Source of the DNA: a virus
Direction: 5' to 3' (one strand)
Virus record (IMG/VR): IMGVR_UViG_3300028920_000040
Span: 59,836-123,835 of that record
Length of the DNA: 64,000 bases
Part shown: positions 50,133-58,391 of the stretch, in pieces
Position numbering within the stretch: position 1 is the stretch's first letter
Layout of the letters: every line of letters starts with the position of its first letter
Translations under genes and position numbers: made by a program
The notes under the pieces: model-generated
Database searches by the model: none
What the model was told of the DNA's origin: nothing
Seen by the model: the letters and a program-made list of their open reading frames with translations, nothing else

Positions 50133-50788
50133 ATAAAACATTTAAAAGTGTTGATGATTATCGGGAAGAAATATTTAAAGGGCACGATACTTTTAAATAT
50201 AAAATTACATCTTTTATGTATAAGTATTTTATAAATCCTTTATCTGTTTTCTCTCCGTCTAATATTTTATATAGAATTAAAGTATTATTATTCTATATTA
50301 AAAACGGATGGGATTATAGAGATACGTGGTCTTTAGATAGTGCTTTTTCAGATTGGATACTTAAAAAAACAAACTGTCTTGATAAAATAGAAGCTAGTGA
50401 ATTTGAAAAGGAATTAATAAAACTTTCTCTCTATGCTATTAAAAATGACTGGATTCATACTTCAAAAGATATTTCTTTAACTGAAACAAAATCTTTAGAA
50501 ATATTATTTTATTATATTAGACTACTAAAAGAAAAAGACGATCCTTTTGCAAACGAATTTGCTACCTGGTGGATATTAAGACTTGAAAGATTTATTGAAT
50601 ATGTTCATGGATATCCCTCTACTATGACAGAAGAAGAATGGCCAAAGATTTTAAATAAAATACTCTTAGGTATGAAATACTTTGGAGATTGGAATTTAGG
50701 TTTAGGAATTACAGTTGACGAAAAAGAAAAGATTATTGATGAATCATTTAATCTTCTTAAAACACACATGAGGAGTTTATGGGACTAA
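50129..50788 (+). CDS. 219-aa hypothetical phage protein
   Basis: Helical protein with YKYFINPLSVFSPSNILYRI and NGWDYRDTWSLDSAFSDWIL, and later ILLGMKYFGDWN. The G-W-D-Y-R-D-T-W-S-L-D motif is familiar from uncharacterised phage ORFs, but no function is known to me. ATGA-coupled. Confidence 0.65.
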   Translation: MNKTFKSVDDYREEIFKGHDTFKYKITSFMYKYFINPLSVFSPSNILYRIKVLLFYIKNGWDYRDTWSLDSAFSDWILKKTNCLDKIEASEFEKELIKLSLYAIKNDWIHTSKDISLTETKSLEILFYYIRLLKEKDDPFANEFATWWILRLERFIEYVHGYPSTMTEEEWPKILNKILLGMKYFGDWNLGLGITVDEKEKIIDESFNLLKTHMRSLWD

Positions 50789-50970
50789 AAAAGAAAATTA
50801 GTTTTGTTGGAAGGTCAATAGTATGGCTTTCAGGAGTATGTGCATATTTCGGAAGTATTATTAAAGCAATTACTACATTTAACTTTTGGTATATATTTAC
50901 GGCTGTAGTTTGTTTGATTTGTCTTTCTATATTATCTATACATAATGAATGGAGGCGCTATGCGAAGTAA
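50779..50970 (+). CDS. 63-aa two-TM membrane protein
   Basis: Hydrophobic segments IVWLSGVCAYFGSIIKAI and FWYIFTAVVCLICLSILSI with a basic N-terminus. Overlaps both neighbours by 10-11 nt. A small inner-membrane protein; whether it is holin-like cannot be said. Confidence 0.6.
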   Translation: MGLKKKISFVGRSIVWLSGVCAYFGSIIKAITTFNFWYIFTAVVCLICLSILSIHNEWRRYAK

Positions 50971-51220
50971 AGAAGAAAAAAGAGCTGAAGCTAAAGAACG
51001 GCAGAAGAAGTGGGAATCTCTCACTTTGGAACAACAGCTCAAGGCCATCGATGAAAGACTTGGAAAAGGAGTTGGAGCAACTAAACAACGACTTAAAATT
51101 AAAATGTTGATGGAAAAGGCCAAAGATGTTTCTAGAAAGAAAAAAACAAGCAAGGAGAAACACGAAGATGCAAAAGAACGTAAAGGCGTTCATAAAGTAC
51201 GCAGTGGGAGAACTAATTGA
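50960..51220 (+). CDS. 86-aa highly charged helical protein
   Basis: MRSKEEKRAEAKERQKKWES, then Lys/Glu-rich throughout; predicted single helix or coiled coil. ATG 50960 has GGAGG 4 nt upstream. Contains the ribosome site of the next gene near its 3' end. Confidence 0.5.
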   Translation: MRSKEEKRAEAKERQKKWESLTLEQQLKAIDERLGKGVGATKQRLKIKMLMEKAKDVSRKKKTSKEKHEDAKERKGVHKVRSGRTN

Positions 51221-51815
51221 ATCTGGTTGTCAAATAGTACTTGAAAAAAAGGAAGACGTAAAGAATCCTTTTGATGGAATGGAATACTCTGGCTTCTTTG
51301 AACGCAGACCTTACTTATGTTTTCATTGTGCAATAGGTCTTTCTCAAAAAGATTGGTTCCCTGTATTTGTACATGAGTTTGCACACTTTTTACAATATAA
51401 AGATGAAAGTAAAAAAACTCCTTATTGGATACAACAAAGGTATGCAGAAAAGATATTACCAGAACCACCGGGAAACGATCCTATCTATCTTTGGTTGGAA
51501 AAGAAGCTTGAGCTTAATCCTAAAGTTATAAAAAAATTAGCAAGAGTTACTCAAAGAATGGAACTCGATGCTGATAAAAGAGCAATTGGAATTATTAAAA
51601 GATTTGATCTTCCAATTGATATTGACTGGTATATTAAAACAACAAATGCATATATTTTATTTTTTAATATAATTACAGAAACAAGAATGTGGTTTGATAA
51701 AGAACCCGGAGTAGTTCCTGAAATTTATAAAATAATGCCAAACACATGGAAGAAAGGATATAGTAAAACTCCTAAAAAATATAGAGAACTAGTAATGAAA
51801 CATTGTTTTAAATAA
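51168..51815 (+). CDS. HExxH metallopeptidase-like protein
   Basis: VFVHEFAHFLQYKDES with H69-E-F-A-H73 and RMELDADKRAIGIIK, whose E-x-x-A-D resembles the zinc-ligand helix of gluzincins. 215 aa from ATG 51168, preceded by AAGGAG. Overlaps the previous gene by 53 nt. Second such protein in 2.5 kb. Confidence 0.65.
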   Translation: MQKNVKAFIKYAVGELIESGCQIVLEKKEDVKNPFDGMEYSGFFERRPYLCFHCAIGLSQKDWFPVFVHEFAHFLQYKDESKKTPYWIQQRYAEKILPEPPGNDPIYLWLEKKLELNPKVIKKLARVTQRMELDADKRAIGIIKRFDLPIDIDWYIKTTNAYILFFNIITETRMWFDKEPGVVPEIYKIMPNTWKKGYSKTPKKYRELVMKHCFK

Positions 51816-51817
51816 TT

Positions 51818-52036
51818 ATGAACAAACTTAAAAAACCCGATTTACCAATAGGATATCTACTTAGAGGAAGATATTCATTAATTATATTCAAAAAATTAGA
51901 TTCGACTTTAAATCATTCTTATTATGGTATTAAAGATATACACACACAATCGGATCAAAAATCTTCTTATGTTTATCAACATATATTGAATGGACTTATT
52001 GATTATGAGGAAAATAGGAATTCGACAAAAGCTTAA
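51818..52036 (+). CDS. 72-aa hypothetical protein
   Basis: MNKLKKPDLPIGYLLRGRYS, mixed beta/alpha with Tyr/Ser; no recognised motif and no clear ribosome site. Kept because it fits the tight packing. Confidence 0.45.
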   Translation: MNKLKKPDLPIGYLLRGRYSLIIFKKLDSTLNHSYYGIKDIHTQSDQKSSYVYQHILNGLIDYEENRNSTKA

Positions 52037-52382
52037 TAATATAAAAAATAATCTGATTAATTATGCTTATGAATCAGAAAAACAAATATTTTTATCCAAT
52101 AATCATCGACTTAATATTGACTTTATTACAGGTAAATATTATTTTAATAATACATCTCAATTTTTTAATAATACAATGAATCATTATAATGTAAATCTTA
52201 TTAAGGATATTATTACAAAAAGTGTAATTGAATACTGGCACAAACTTTTTTATGAAGATATTAATAATTATTCATATAACATACACCACTATTCATATTC
52301 TATGGAAACTATTCCTTGGAAAAATCATTATCCTAATCAAAAGATTTATCGATATCCTGACTACAAAAAATATCTTTTATAG
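51990..52382 (+). CDS. Asn/Tyr-rich 130-aa protein
   Basis: After a charged N-terminus it is dominated by Asn, Tyr, His and Ile (YYFNNTSQFFNNTMNHYNVN). ATG 52005 is an equally good start. Overlaps the previous gene in another frame. Composition suggests low-constraint sequence; confidence is modest. Confidence 0.45.
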   Translation: MDLLIMRKIGIRQKLNNIKNNLINYAYESEKQIFLSNNHRLNIDFITGKYYFNNTSQFFNNTMNHYNVNLIKDIITKSVIEYWHKLFYEDINNYSYNIHHYSYSMETIPWKNHYPNQKIYRYPDYKKYLL

Positions 52383-52394
52383 AAAGATTATATA

Positions 52395-52724
52395 ATGTCT
52401 CATTACTTTTATTGGATTCCTCCCTTTATAATATATGTTTTTATATATGCTTGGACATCTAAGCAAACAAACATTCACGGTGGAAAATGGATGTTGTGGT
52501 TATATCTATGCGGAGCACTCAGTCCTTTCTGGGTTATTGTAAGCAGACTATCGACAAATCTTCTTTTCGATGGTGCTTTGTATGATATACTAATGTGTAT
52601 AACATTTATTATTGGTATGATTATTTTTGGAACGGGTAAAGGATTTACAGCAATGCAATGGGCTGGTCTTACGATTTCTATGTTAGGATTAGTTCTAATG
52701 AAAGTTGAGGATTTTATAAAATGA
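52395..52724 (+). CDS. 109-aa four-TM membrane protein (small transporter-like)
   Basis: Four hydrophobic segments: FYWIPPFIIYVFIYAW, LWLYLCGALSPFWVIV, LYDILMCITFIIGMIIFG and AMQWAGLTISMLGLVLMK. Size and the final G-L-x-x-x-x-L-G-L-x-L-M-K resemble SMR/EamA-type half transporters. ATGA-coupled to the next gene. Confidence 0.6.
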   Translation: MSHYFYWIPPFIIYVFIYAWTSKQTNIHGGKWMLWLYLCGALSPFWVIVSRLSTNLLFDGALYDILMCITFIIGMIIFGTGKGFTAMQWAGLTISMLGLVLMKVEDFIK

Positions 52725-53332
52725 ATGATGTATGTCCTGATGTAGTTTATTACGATCCTTGGGAATGTAATATAAGTACAAAGATAGAAAGTATAATGTA
52801 TATTGCAAGTATACCTCTGGCAATTTTTACTTTTGGTCTGTTCGCTATACTTTTTCTTGATATATGTTTGTGGCCGAAAGACGCTTTAAGAATGATAAAA
52901 ATGTACAAATATTTAAAGAACTTAGATTTAAACGAAATAAGTTTTTCTTCTGGTTCTGAAATATATAGAATATTAACACCAAAATTTAGAGTTTGTTTAT
53001 GGGTAAAAAAATCAAAAAATAAATCTCTTGAAAAAATTATTGCCCGAAGAAAATGGTCAATTCATCCTGCTAATATATGGACAACAAGTATGAATTGTAT
53101 CATCCCTATCGGCCCAGGTATCATAACAACAATAACGAAACATTTAATAGAAAAGGAAATGAAAAAAATTGTGTACCACGCTGCTATCAATTCAAAATCA
53201 GTAAGTTATTATGGATTCATAAATGATATAACAGATTATCTAAAGAGTGAGATGAAAAGTAATATTCCGTTTGATATAGACAAAAACACAATTAAACATA
53301 TCATATTTCGTAGATTTCAATCAGTAATTTGA
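52721..53332 (+). CDS. 203-aa membrane-associated protein
   Basis: A single long hydrophobic region YIASIPLAIFTFGLFAILFL near residues 30-50, then a soluble domain of about 150 residues. Possibly paired with the preceding membrane protein. Not recognised. Confidence 0.55.
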   Translation: MNDVCPDVVYYDPWECNISTKIESIMYIASIPLAIFTFGLFAILFLDICLWPKDALRMIKMYKYLKNLDLNEISFSSGSEIYRILTPKFRVCLWVKKSKNKSLEKIIARRKWSIHPANIWTTSMNCIIPIGPGIITTITKHLIEKEMKKIVYHAAINSKSVSYYGFINDITDYLKSEMKSNIPFDIDKNTIKHIIFRRFQSVI

Positions 53333-53344
53333 AAGGATTAACCA

Positions 53345-54661
53345 ATGTTAGATTATTACATTGTACCAAAGTGTAAAAGGGAACAATTGTTTGACTTCTA
53401 TGCATTAACTATGTTTAGTCCTCGTTGTTTAACAAACGAAGACGATATAGATTATTTTACAAGAGCAAAACAAGATATTATAAATCATAATAGAAATACA
53501 TTTATTAATGCATTAAAGGATTCAGTATCTTGTGAGCTATGGCACGTTCCAAGAAGGGCTAAAGAATATTATAATACAAAATATAATCCAAATTATGATA
53601 TGAATGAAGAAAAATTTAATGATTGGTTAAATGTAATAAAAAATACTTTTACTAATAAAGAAATTGATTTTTTTGATAATGTTGTTATGCCTAAAAGAAA
53701 AGAACATGGAGATATTAAATACGACAGACGAATTGTTTTATTCAATAAATATTTTTCTGATCCTTCAAAAATTGCTTCTCTTGGTATAAGATCATTTGGT
53801 AAACTTCGTTGGTCTGACGACTTCGGAGGAAAAAATTGGTATAATATATCGAAAGCATTATCTTTTCTAATTGAATCCCGTACTATTAATGATAGAATGG
53901 TTGCAGTCGATCACGCATATGATCTTCAGCATAATACTAATACCGCATTTAATAAAACTCCTGAGTTTGCAATTGATGGTGATTATGAATGGCTTAAGAT
54001 CGCATTAGATAAAAAATATAATCTTGTAGAGCCTCACGAAATTCTTTCTCATGTATCTCATCAATTACGCAGACCTCTCGCAAGAGTATTTAAATATCTT
54101 TATAATAAAACTTATGAGTCTTATATAGAAGAAGATCGTATAAGAAAAGAAAAAAGAATTGATTCTTATATTTCAAAATTAAAAGAAAGTTATGATTATA
54201 ATTATTATATGAACGAATTAATATATACAATATATAAACTTCAGGAACCATATTGTATTTTTATTCATAAAGAAAATTGTAATGTTAAAATTAGGAGATT
54301 GTGCAGAAAAGAATTTCATGAAAGTAATGGATGGATTGCTATCGAAACAAAAACAGTTGAACAGGCTGAAGAAGATATCTTTAATAATATAGTCAATCTT
54401 ATATCATCAGAAAACTATAAAAATCGTATTACTAAAGCACAAGAATATGTTATGCAATATAAAAACTCTTCTAAATATTTTTACTATGATATTTTCAGCG
54501 GAGTCATAATAGATACATATAAACCTATATCAAATTCTAATTACAGTCATATATTACTTACAAAGATTGCTTTTAATGATATACAGACAGAACAAACAGA
54601 ATTGAATTTAGAAAAACAAACTGAAAAAATAAAATGCGATCTTGAAGAACTTCCTTTTTAA
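53345..54661 (+). CDS. Untagged DFYAL-family paralog
   Basis: Remote seventh member of the 19506-27371 family. MLDYYIVPKCKREQLFDFYA aligns with the family from residue about 20, so the head tag is simply absent. Core kept: FGGKNWYNISKAL, MVAVDHAYDLQHNTNTAFNK, VEPHEILSHVSHQLRRPLAR. The C-terminus is B-type (CIFIHKENC, VEQAEEDIF, YYDIFSG). SD AAAGGA. An untagged copy next to early-type genes suggests a version made in the cell rather than packaged. Confidence 0.8.
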   Translation: MLDYYIVPKCKREQLFDFYALTMFSPRCLTNEDDIDYFTRAKQDIINHNRNTFINALKDSVSCELWHVPRRAKEYYNTKYNPNYDMNEEKFNDWLNVIKNTFTNKEIDFFDNVVMPKRKEHGDIKYDRRIVLFNKYFSDPSKIASLGIRSFGKLRWSDDFGGKNWYNISKALSFLIESRTINDRMVAVDHAYDLQHNTNTAFNKTPEFAIDGDYEWLKIALDKKYNLVEPHEILSHVSHQLRRPLARVFKYLYNKTYESYIEEDRIRKEKRIDSYISKLKESYDYNYYMNELIYTIYKLQEPYCIFIHKENCNVKIRRLCRKEFHESNGWIAIETKTVEQAEEDIFNNIVNLISSENYKNRITKAQEYVMQYKNSSKYFYYDIFSGVIIDTYKPISNSNYSHILLTKIAFNDIQTEQTELNLEKQTEKIKCDLEELPF

Positions 54662-54664
54662 ATT

Positions 54665-54850
54665 ATGATAAATCAAGTAAAATGGACTCAGATAGCTGTA
54701 AGAAAAAAGATATCGATATTTCTTAGTGATGATATTGACTATAATCTTATAACCGATATAATTAATAAAATTTCTGATAAACCTGACTTAATCAACCAAC
54801 TTATTGTGTCGGATATTACAAATAAAATGAAAAAATGTCTTGACACGTGA
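54665..54850 (+). CDS. 61-aa hypothetical protein
   Basis: MINQVKWTQIAVRKKISIFL then Asp/Ile-rich helices. Its 3' end overlaps the -35 of the next promoter. Nothing recognised. Confidence 0.45.
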   Translation: MINQVKWTQIAVRKKISIFLSDDIDYNLITDIINKISDKPDLINQLIVSDITNKMKKCLDT

Positions 54851-54868
54851 GATTAACAATATTATATT
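54840..54868 (+). promoter_or_regulatory. Sigma70-like promoter P4
   Basis: TTGACA (54840-54845), 17 nt, TATATT (54863-54868), upstream of the HTH gene at 54918. Confidence 0.7.
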
Positions 54869-54917
54869 AATATTGTGTAATTATATGTTTGTTTCACTTA
54901 ATTGAAGGAGGCTGTCA

Positions 54918-55082
54918 ATGTCAGCTAAGCTCACTCCGTCTGAAAAGGCCGCTCGTGCTCGCGAAAGGCGCAATGCTCGTATTTACAAGATGTATTTCGA
55001 TCGTGGTCTTTCTACTCGCACTATTGCCGAGAAGATTGGTCTTTCTAAGACTCGCGTACATGAGATTGTCGCATACGAATAA
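54918..55082 (+). CDS. 54-aa helix-turn-helix protein
   Basis: Ala/Arg/Lys-rich first half (SEKAARARERRNARIYKMYF) then DRGLSTRTIAEKIGLSKTRV and HEIVAYE, a sigma-region-4/resolvase-type HTH. Excellent AAGGAGG ribosome site. Codon use is G+C-richer than the surroundings. Own promoter P4 in front and a strong hairpin behind, so it is a single-gene unit: a good candidate regulator. Confidence 0.75.
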   Translation: MSAKLTPSEKAARARERRNARIYKMYFDRGLSTRTIAEKIGLSKTRVHEIVAYE

Positions 55083-55099
55083 GCCGACCGTTTCATAAT

Positions 55100-55126
55100 G
55101 GAAGGGGCGGTGATCCTGCCCCTTCC
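55100..55126 (+). terminator. Strong hairpin after the HTH gene
   Basis: GGAAGGGGC (55100-55108), 9-nt loop, GCCCCTTCC (55118-55126), perfect 9 bp and G+C-rich. No U tract directly follows, so it is either an atypical terminator or an mRNA 3'-end stabiliser. Confidence 0.5.
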
Positions 55127-55146
55127 TACTCCCGAAAGAAAATAAT

Positions 55147-55461
55147 ATGATAAAAAGAAACAAAGTATCGCCAGAAACTATTGAGCGTGTAATGATGCAC
55201 GTTGTTGATTGCCTTAATCTAGAAATAGAAAATAAGGGCGATGGTGCATTTGTAACTGATCATGAAGCTTACGGAGTCATTGCCGAAGAAATAGATGAGT
55301 TAACTGATGCTCTTCGTTCGAATGACTATGGAAGCTTTGAATCTGAATTAATTGATGTGGTTGTTTCCTGTCTCTGGGCTTTAATGAGTCGAGAAACAAA
55401 CACACTTGAAAATGATAAACCCGTTGATGAAGGAGAACAAGATGATAATTTTTTCGTCTAA
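55147..55461 (+). CDS. MazG-like NTP pyrophosphohydrolase
   Basis: HEAYGVIAEEIDELTDALRS then ESELIDVVVSCLWAL: the E-E-x-x-E...E-x-x-D metal-binding pattern of the all-alpha MazG/HisE fold. Acidic tail. Such phage enzymes clear modified NTPs or lower ppGpp. 104 aa. Confidence 0.7.
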   Translation: MIKRNKVSPETIERVMMHVVDCLNLEIENKGDGAFVTDHEAYGVIAEEIDELTDALRSNDYGSFESELIDVVVSCLWALMSRETNTLENDKPVDEGEQDDNFFV

Positions 55462-55870
55462 GAAACTACAGGAAGCCGTCAATGAAGCTATTGACAAAGC
55501 AATCTCGACTTCAAAAGAAGACAAGACAAAGATTCTCAGTTTGCAGAACCAAATTGAAATGCTAAAGAAAGAGAAGATCAAGGTCAAGGACGAGCTCGAT
55601 GAACTTCAACTTCAAAAGAAGATTGACAAGCGAGACATCGAACACATGGTAAAGATTAAGGAAGAAAAGAATGAGATTGAATTCGAAAAGAAGACGGTCG
55701 AACTTCAAAAGCAATTTTCTGAAAAGGAAATGACAATCCTTAAGGATACTCATGAGAAGTCAATGGCTCTTCTTGAACAGGGTAAGAAAGACCTCAGTGA
55801 TATCTATGGTAAGATCATTGAACGTCTTCCTAACGTCAACATGGAAATCAATAGGGACATTAGTAGGTAA
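55442..55870 (+). CDS. 142-aa coiled-coil protein
   Basis: Long charged heptad region (ILSLQNQIEMLKKEKIKVKD... through ...QKQFSEKEMTILKD). ATG 55442 has AAGGAG 6 nt upstream. Overlaps the MazG gene by 20 nt. Possibly a scaffold or adaptor; not recognised. Confidence 0.65.
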   Translation: MIIFSSKKLQEAVNEAIDKAISTSKEDKTKILSLQNQIEMLKKEKIKVKDELDELQLQKKIDKRDIEHMVKIKEEKNEIEFEKKTVELQKQFSEKEMTILKDTHEKSMALLEQGKKDLSDIYGKIIERLPNVNMEINRDISR

Positions 55871-56145
55871 TGGCCTTGGCTTCATTAGACGGATCAGGAA
55901 ATACTGGAAGTGTGTGTACTAGTGGTTGTTTCGTAGTCGACTCAACCACTGACAACTATTTTACTTATACCCCTCATACATTTACAGATTATAAAATTAA
56001 TTGCAATGGCAGTCTTTACGGAATGCATGTTGATGCTGAACAGGAAGATTCTAAATCTAAAAATAAAAAGAAGACCTTCAAAGAAAGATTACAAAAAGAA
56101 ATTGACGAATGGTGTAGGGATGTTTTAGAAAATGAAGATGACTGA
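55870..56145 (+). CDS. 91-aa protein with C-terminal WCR helix
   Basis: Ser/Thr/Gly-rich first half with two Cys (VCTSGCFVVDSTTD) and a C-terminal helix TFKERLQKEIDEWCRDVLE. That helix recurs in the next gene. TAATG-coupled. Confidence 0.55.
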   Translation: MALASLDGSGNTGSVCTSGCFVVDSTTDNYFTYTPHTFTDYKINCNGSLYGMHVDAEQEDSKSKNKKKTFKERLQKEIDEWCRDVLENEDD

Positions 56146-56584
56146 AAAAGAATGGGAAAGAAAACATGCTAGTGAAATCCTAGAAGGATTGTCTAATAAA
56201 GTATCAGAAAATTTATGGCCTCCTACTTCTTTAGAATATAAGAACTATATGAATAGAAATGGTTTCAAAACTACTTTAGAGACTCCTCATAATGAATCAG
56301 GAGTACTTAGAAAATTTCCTCGTATTGTAGAACGATGGATTGAAAATGATTCTTACGGTTGTACGACTATACAAGCGTTCCGTCTTAGTGATGGAAGAAT
56401 CATAAAAGAAAAAGCAGATCATATGAACGCAAAGTTTGCTGGTACATACGCGGGTACTCCTTATTATCAAAGTGAAAACGAACATGTTCCTGAAGCAGGA
56501 TGGACAACAAAATTACCAAAATCATTTGAACAAGAACTTAGGGATGAAGTTGATGGTTGGTGTAGAGGAGCATTAAAATGTTAA
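56132..56584 (+). CDS. 150-aa protein with C-terminal WCR helix
   Basis: Central domain WIENDSYGCTTIQAFRLSDG; C-terminus SFEQELRDEVDGWCRGALK is the counterpart of the helix ending the previous protein. Overlaps both neighbours. The paired helices may dimerise or bind the same partner. Confidence 0.6.
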   Translation: MKMTEKEWERKHASEILEGLSNKVSENLWPPTSLEYKNYMNRNGFKTTLETPHNESGVLRKFPRIVERWIENDSYGCTTIQAFRLSDGRIIKEKADHMNAKFAGTYAGTPYYQSENEHVPEAGWTTKLPKSFEQELRDEVDGWCRGALKC

Positions 56585-56832
56585 ACTTACTTTTAATACC
56601 TGTAGTTATCTTTTTTGGATTGTTATTCATTTGTATGATGCTTTACATTGTAGCAAGAATTATCAGAATGCCTTTTCTTGATTGGATCTTTTGTAAAGTG
56701 TTTCCCTGGCACTCTGGAACATATGACGATGTTCATCATGCAGAAAATGATCCCCATAAGTTTCTAGTGTTCGCTAAATGTAAGTGGTGTGGGTATGAAG
56801 GACAAATTGATAGTCAGGGAAATTTATTCTAA
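56578..56832 (+). CDS. 84-aa membrane protein with zinc pair
   Basis: N-terminal membrane segment LLLIPVVIFFGLLFICMMLY, then VFAKCKWCGYEGQID with one C-x2-C. A His-rich patch (H-S-G-T-Y-D-D-V-H-H) lies between. Function unknown. Confidence 0.55.
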   Translation: MLNLLLIPVVIFFGLLFICMMLYIVARIIRMPFLDWIFCKVFPWHSGTYDDVHHAENDPHKFLVFAKCKWCGYEGQIDSQGNLF

Positions 56833-56842
56833 GGAGTATTAA

Positions 56843-57025
56843 ATGAAGGTTAAAATTCATCCAAATAATAAAGATCAGTTATTAATAATGCCCGAAACAG
56901 ATTTTGAAACACAATGGATTGAAGATTTTGCCGATGTTAAAAATGGAGAAGCTTCTATGTATATTAAACGCGGTGCCGAAACTTCTCGTGTAGTTGGTGT
57001 TGTTGTTAGACCAAAAAGGGATTAG
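56843..57025 (+). CDS. 60-aa hypothetical protein
   Basis: Small beta-type protein (MKVKIHPNNKDQLLIMPETD; MYIKRGAETSRVVGVVVRPK). AAGGAG ribosome site. No match. Confidence 0.55.
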   Translation: MKVKIHPNNKDQLLIMPETDFETQWIEDFADVKNGEASMYIKRGAETSRVVGVVVRPKRD

Positions 57026-57068
57026 GATGTCTAACAATGTGCAACTTTAGAATTAAGCAAGATAAAAA

Positions 57069-57509
57069 ATGATGAACATATTTAAAAAAATATCTCTGTG
57101 TTTTAAAAAACCATATTACTTTCCAAGAAAAGATTTTAAAGTCTTTACAAGATATAAACTACCGGAAGCCCTCAAAGACATTCCACTTGCCAACAGTAAG
57201 CTTGGCTACGTCAATGTAAAAAAAATTGATGAAGGACATCATAATCTGAACTTCGAAACATGGCATTTTTTTGGTGGAGATAGAGTTCGCCGTGGAGATG
57301 TATGGGTTACAACAAGTGCTTCAACAGGCGAGTTGATGGCAGTTGTGTTCACAAAGGTTGATTGCTATTTCTCTAGTATGGAAACGTGCTCCTGTGACTA
57401 TGGAGGCGAAGGACAGAACTTTGGATTCGCCGGTGACTTATTACAGATTGAAAGAATGAAAGAACTTGTAATTAAAGGTAAAAAAATGAAACCTGTAGTA
57501 TTATCATAA
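57069..57509 (+). CDS. 146-aa hypothetical protein
   Basis: Basic aromatic N-terminus, then GDVWVTTSASTGELMAVVFT and METCSCDYGGEGQNFGFAGD. Not recognised; the glycine-rich C-x-C-D-Y-G-G-E-G loop is distinctive. The 43 nt before it hold no strong signal. Confidence 0.55.
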   Translation: MMNIFKKISLCFKKPYYFPRKDFKVFTRYKLPEALKDIPLANSKLGYVNVKKIDEGHHNLNFETWHFFGGDRVRRGDVWVTTSASTGELMAVVFTKVDCYFSSMETCSCDYGGEGQNFGFAGDLLQIERMKELVIKGKKMKPVVLS

Positions 57510-57519
57510 GGATATAATT

Positions 57520-57693
57520 ATGAAAGTTAATTGTCCAAACATTTATTGTTATCATCACGGAATTGAGTACATGTGTAACTGTAAGATTACAGATAGACAG
57601 AATATTACTAAGACATATATTTCAAATGATGATAGAGTAAACTATTCTAATCGTTGTGAGAAACGCAGGCTTTACGAAGAAAACCATTCATGA
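57520..57693 (+). CDS. 57-aa Cys/His-rich protein
   Basis: MKVNCPNIYCYHHGIEYMCN then C, with five Cys and several His: a likely zinc mini-protein. TAAGGA upstream; ATGA overlap with the next, similar gene. Confidence 0.55.
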   Translation: MKVNCPNIYCYHHGIEYMCNCKITDRQNITKTYISNDDRVNYSNRCEKRRLYEENHS

Positions 57694-57854
57694 AAAATTA
57701 TTACGATTACTTCCGCCCTTGCTTCTGTTTTACAGAACCTACAAACAAATGTGTGCATAGGTTTAATTGTGATATAAGAACAGCAACTGCTTGTCCGAAG
57801 GATTGTGAACATGAACATTATGTTGAGGAAGAAAGGAATCCCGACAATGACTAA
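57690..57854 (+). CDS. 54-aa Cys-rich protein
   Basis: MKNYYDYFRPCFCFTEPTNK then C-V-H...C-D...C-P-K-D-C-E-H: probable zinc binding. Acidic end. Coupled to the previous gene. Confidence 0.5.
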   Translation: MKNYYDYFRPCFCFTEPTNKCVHRFNCDIRTATACPKDCEHEHYVEEERNPDND

Positions 57855-58032
57855 ACAGCTTAAAATAAGCGATGTAATAAAACGGCTTAAAGAATTAAAA
57901 AAAGAACACGGGGATGCTGAATTATGGTATCATATATGTGGAAAAAAAGTTGGAGAAGATATGCCAATGCAAGTAGAAGGAATAAAAGTAATCGAAAGAG
58001 ACTGGGGAGATAAGTATATAACAATATGGTAA
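57847..58032 (+). CDS. 61-aa hypothetical protein
   Basis: MTKQLKISDVIKRLKELKKE then HGDAELWYHICGKK, a small fold often seen in phages (helix then G-D-x-E-L/V strand). ATG 57847 preferred; AAAGGA lies about 9 nt upstream. Confidence 0.55.
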   Translation: MTKQLKISDVIKRLKELKKEHGDAELWYHICGKKVGEDMPMQVEGIKVIERDWGDKYITIW

Positions 58033-58044
58033 AGAGGTACTATC

Positions 58045-58320
58045 ATGAAATTCTTTAAACAATTATTCTGCAAACATTGTTTTCCTTCAAGGAATATTCC
58101 TAATGAAGAATATGATAAAGAGTGTGGTCATATCTTTGTGTGTGAAAAATGTGGGAAAGAAAAAGTATTCTGGTTTCATGACTATAAAGAAATAGATAGA
58201 TATATAAAAAACGAAAGCACATCCGGAATTACTGTTTATATTCAATGGCAAGAATTAGTAAAAATATTAGAGTGTACTAAATGCGGAGACATTATAACAA
58301 GGAAGTATAACATATCATGA
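58045..58320 (+). CDS. 91-aa zinc-finger protein
   Basis: HIFVCEKCGKEKVFWF and ILECTKCGDIITRK give two C-x2-C pairs; a further C-K-H-C near residue 11. Likely metal-binding. ATGA-coupled to a tiny membrane peptide. Confidence 0.6.
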   Translation: MKFFKQLFCKHCFPSRNIPNEEYDKECGHIFVCEKCGKEKVFWFHDYKEIDRYIKNESTSGITVYIQWQELVKILECTKCGDIITRKYNIS

Positions 58321-58391
58321 GAAGATTAAAAGAAGCCGCCCTTATAATTGGTGCTACTCTTATTGGATTCCTTATTGGCGCATTGATATGA
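58317..58391 (+). CDS. 24-aa single-TM mini-protein
   Basis: MRRLKEAALIIGATLIGFLI then GALI: two Arg, one Lys and one glycine-zipper-like membrane helix. ATGA overlaps on both sides support translation. Confidence 0.5.
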   Translation: MRRLKEAALIIGATLIGFLIGALI

